A stretch of 64,000 bases of DNA from UBA1309 sp047605645 (GTDB lineage: Bacteria > Bacteroidota > Bacteroidia > Bacteroidales > Dysgonomonadaceae). The notes below the pieces were generated by a model. The model was not told where the DNA came from, made no database searches, and saw nothing but the letters and a program-made list of their open reading frames with translations. The DNA is taken from positions 54,236-118,235 of the forward strand of contig JASGFJ010000009.1 in the NCBI GenBank assembly GCA_047605645.1, in the 5' to 3' direction. This document shows positions 63,854 to 64,000 of this stretch, one piece after another (the stretch's first letter is position 1; each line of letters starts with the position of its first letter). The position numbers and the translations under genes were made by a program.

Positions 63854-63893
63854 ATCAAAAATGCCTGATGAAAGTTTTGATTTCCATCAGGCA
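63854..63893 (-). terminator. Rho-independent terminator after the last (edge) gene
   Basis: TGCCTGATG (63862-63870) and CATCAGGCA (63885-63893) form a perfect 9-bp stem. On the minus strand the stem is followed by TTTTTGATATT, so it terminates the leftward gene that ends at 63915. Confidence 0.75.
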
Positions 63894-63914
63894 ATATATA
63901 GGGTTTTCTAAGAC

Positions 63915-64000
63915 TTAGTTTCCCATAATCTGATCCATATAAGATTTATTATCCCAGAATAGATATTCTTCTGTCATGACTCCATCTTTCCAGATTCCGA
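63915..64000 (-). CDS. SnoaL/NTF2-like protein, C-terminal end only
   Basis: The minus-strand frame reads GIWKDGVMTEEYLFWDNKSY followed by MDQIMGN and TAA. The W.DGK..EEYLFWDN motif is typical of the last strands of SnoaL-like/ester-cyclase proteins. The N-terminal part lies beyond base 64000. Confidence 0.65.
   Translation of the reverse strand, partial: GIWKDGVMTEEYLFWDNKSYMDQIMGN

Overview
The window comes from a member of the Bacteroidota, most likely order Bacteroidales. It carries three SusC/SusD pairs, a one-polypeptide hybrid two-component regulator, an ECF sigma/FecR pair, and promoters of the TAnnTTTG (-7) type. A type IX secretion (T9SS) sorting tail at about 23.0-23.2 kb argues for a T9SS-bearing lineage, such as Dysgonomonadaceae or Porphyromonadaceae relatives, rather than a classical gut Bacteroides; that placement is inference. 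No tRNA, rRNA, CRISPR array or replication origin was seen.

Layout. (1) 0-9.2 kb: a SusD/SusC pair transcribed leftward, with a divergent hybrid two-component regulator and a 21-bp-spaced direct repeat between them. (2) 9.2-11.4 kb: decayed DNA with gene remnants and a palindromic element. (3) 11.4-17.6 kb: SusC, SusD and an SDF-family (dicarboxylate/amino acid) symporter, with no hydrolase. (4) 18.0-26.5 kb: a one-strand cluster that reads as copper acquisition. It has two TonB receptors (one OprC/NosA-like with a CxxxM site), Met/His-rich YtkA-like exported proteins, a Cys-rich small membrane protein and an HMA protein. (5) 27-37.7 kb: a fusion hydrolase, then a crowded accessory region of small enzymes (NTF2-like, DinB, GNATs, YbaK, methyltransferase, PhzF, AraC plus VOC). 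These are separated by broken genes, nearly all C-terminal remnants, and the region ends in a dead transposase. (6) 37.7-43.3 kb: a visibly AT-richer leftward operon with two radical SAM enzymes (one with a cobalamin-type N-terminus and a PqqD-like tail) around an unrecognised 308-residue lipoprotein. This is the best candidate for an undescribed system. (7) 43.7-54.0 kb: ECF sigma, FecR, SusC with STN domain, SusD, a metallo-beta-lactamase-fold protein, a glycerophosphodiester phosphodiesterase and a GlpT-type antiporter. Together they look like a glycerophosphodiester scavenging locus. (8) 54.7-64 kb: a guanidine-II (mini-ykkC) riboswitch with an SMR guanidinium exporter, then a second accessory region with a UvrA-like ABC protein, two HxlR regulators, DoxX, FrnE and SDR genes among several pseudogenes.

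The window alternates between intact nutrient-uptake loci and two zones of heavy gene turnover. The turnover zones preserve fragments of vanished genes and several chimeric reading frames formed by deletions. All family assignments rest on reading translated motifs by eye; no database search was run.
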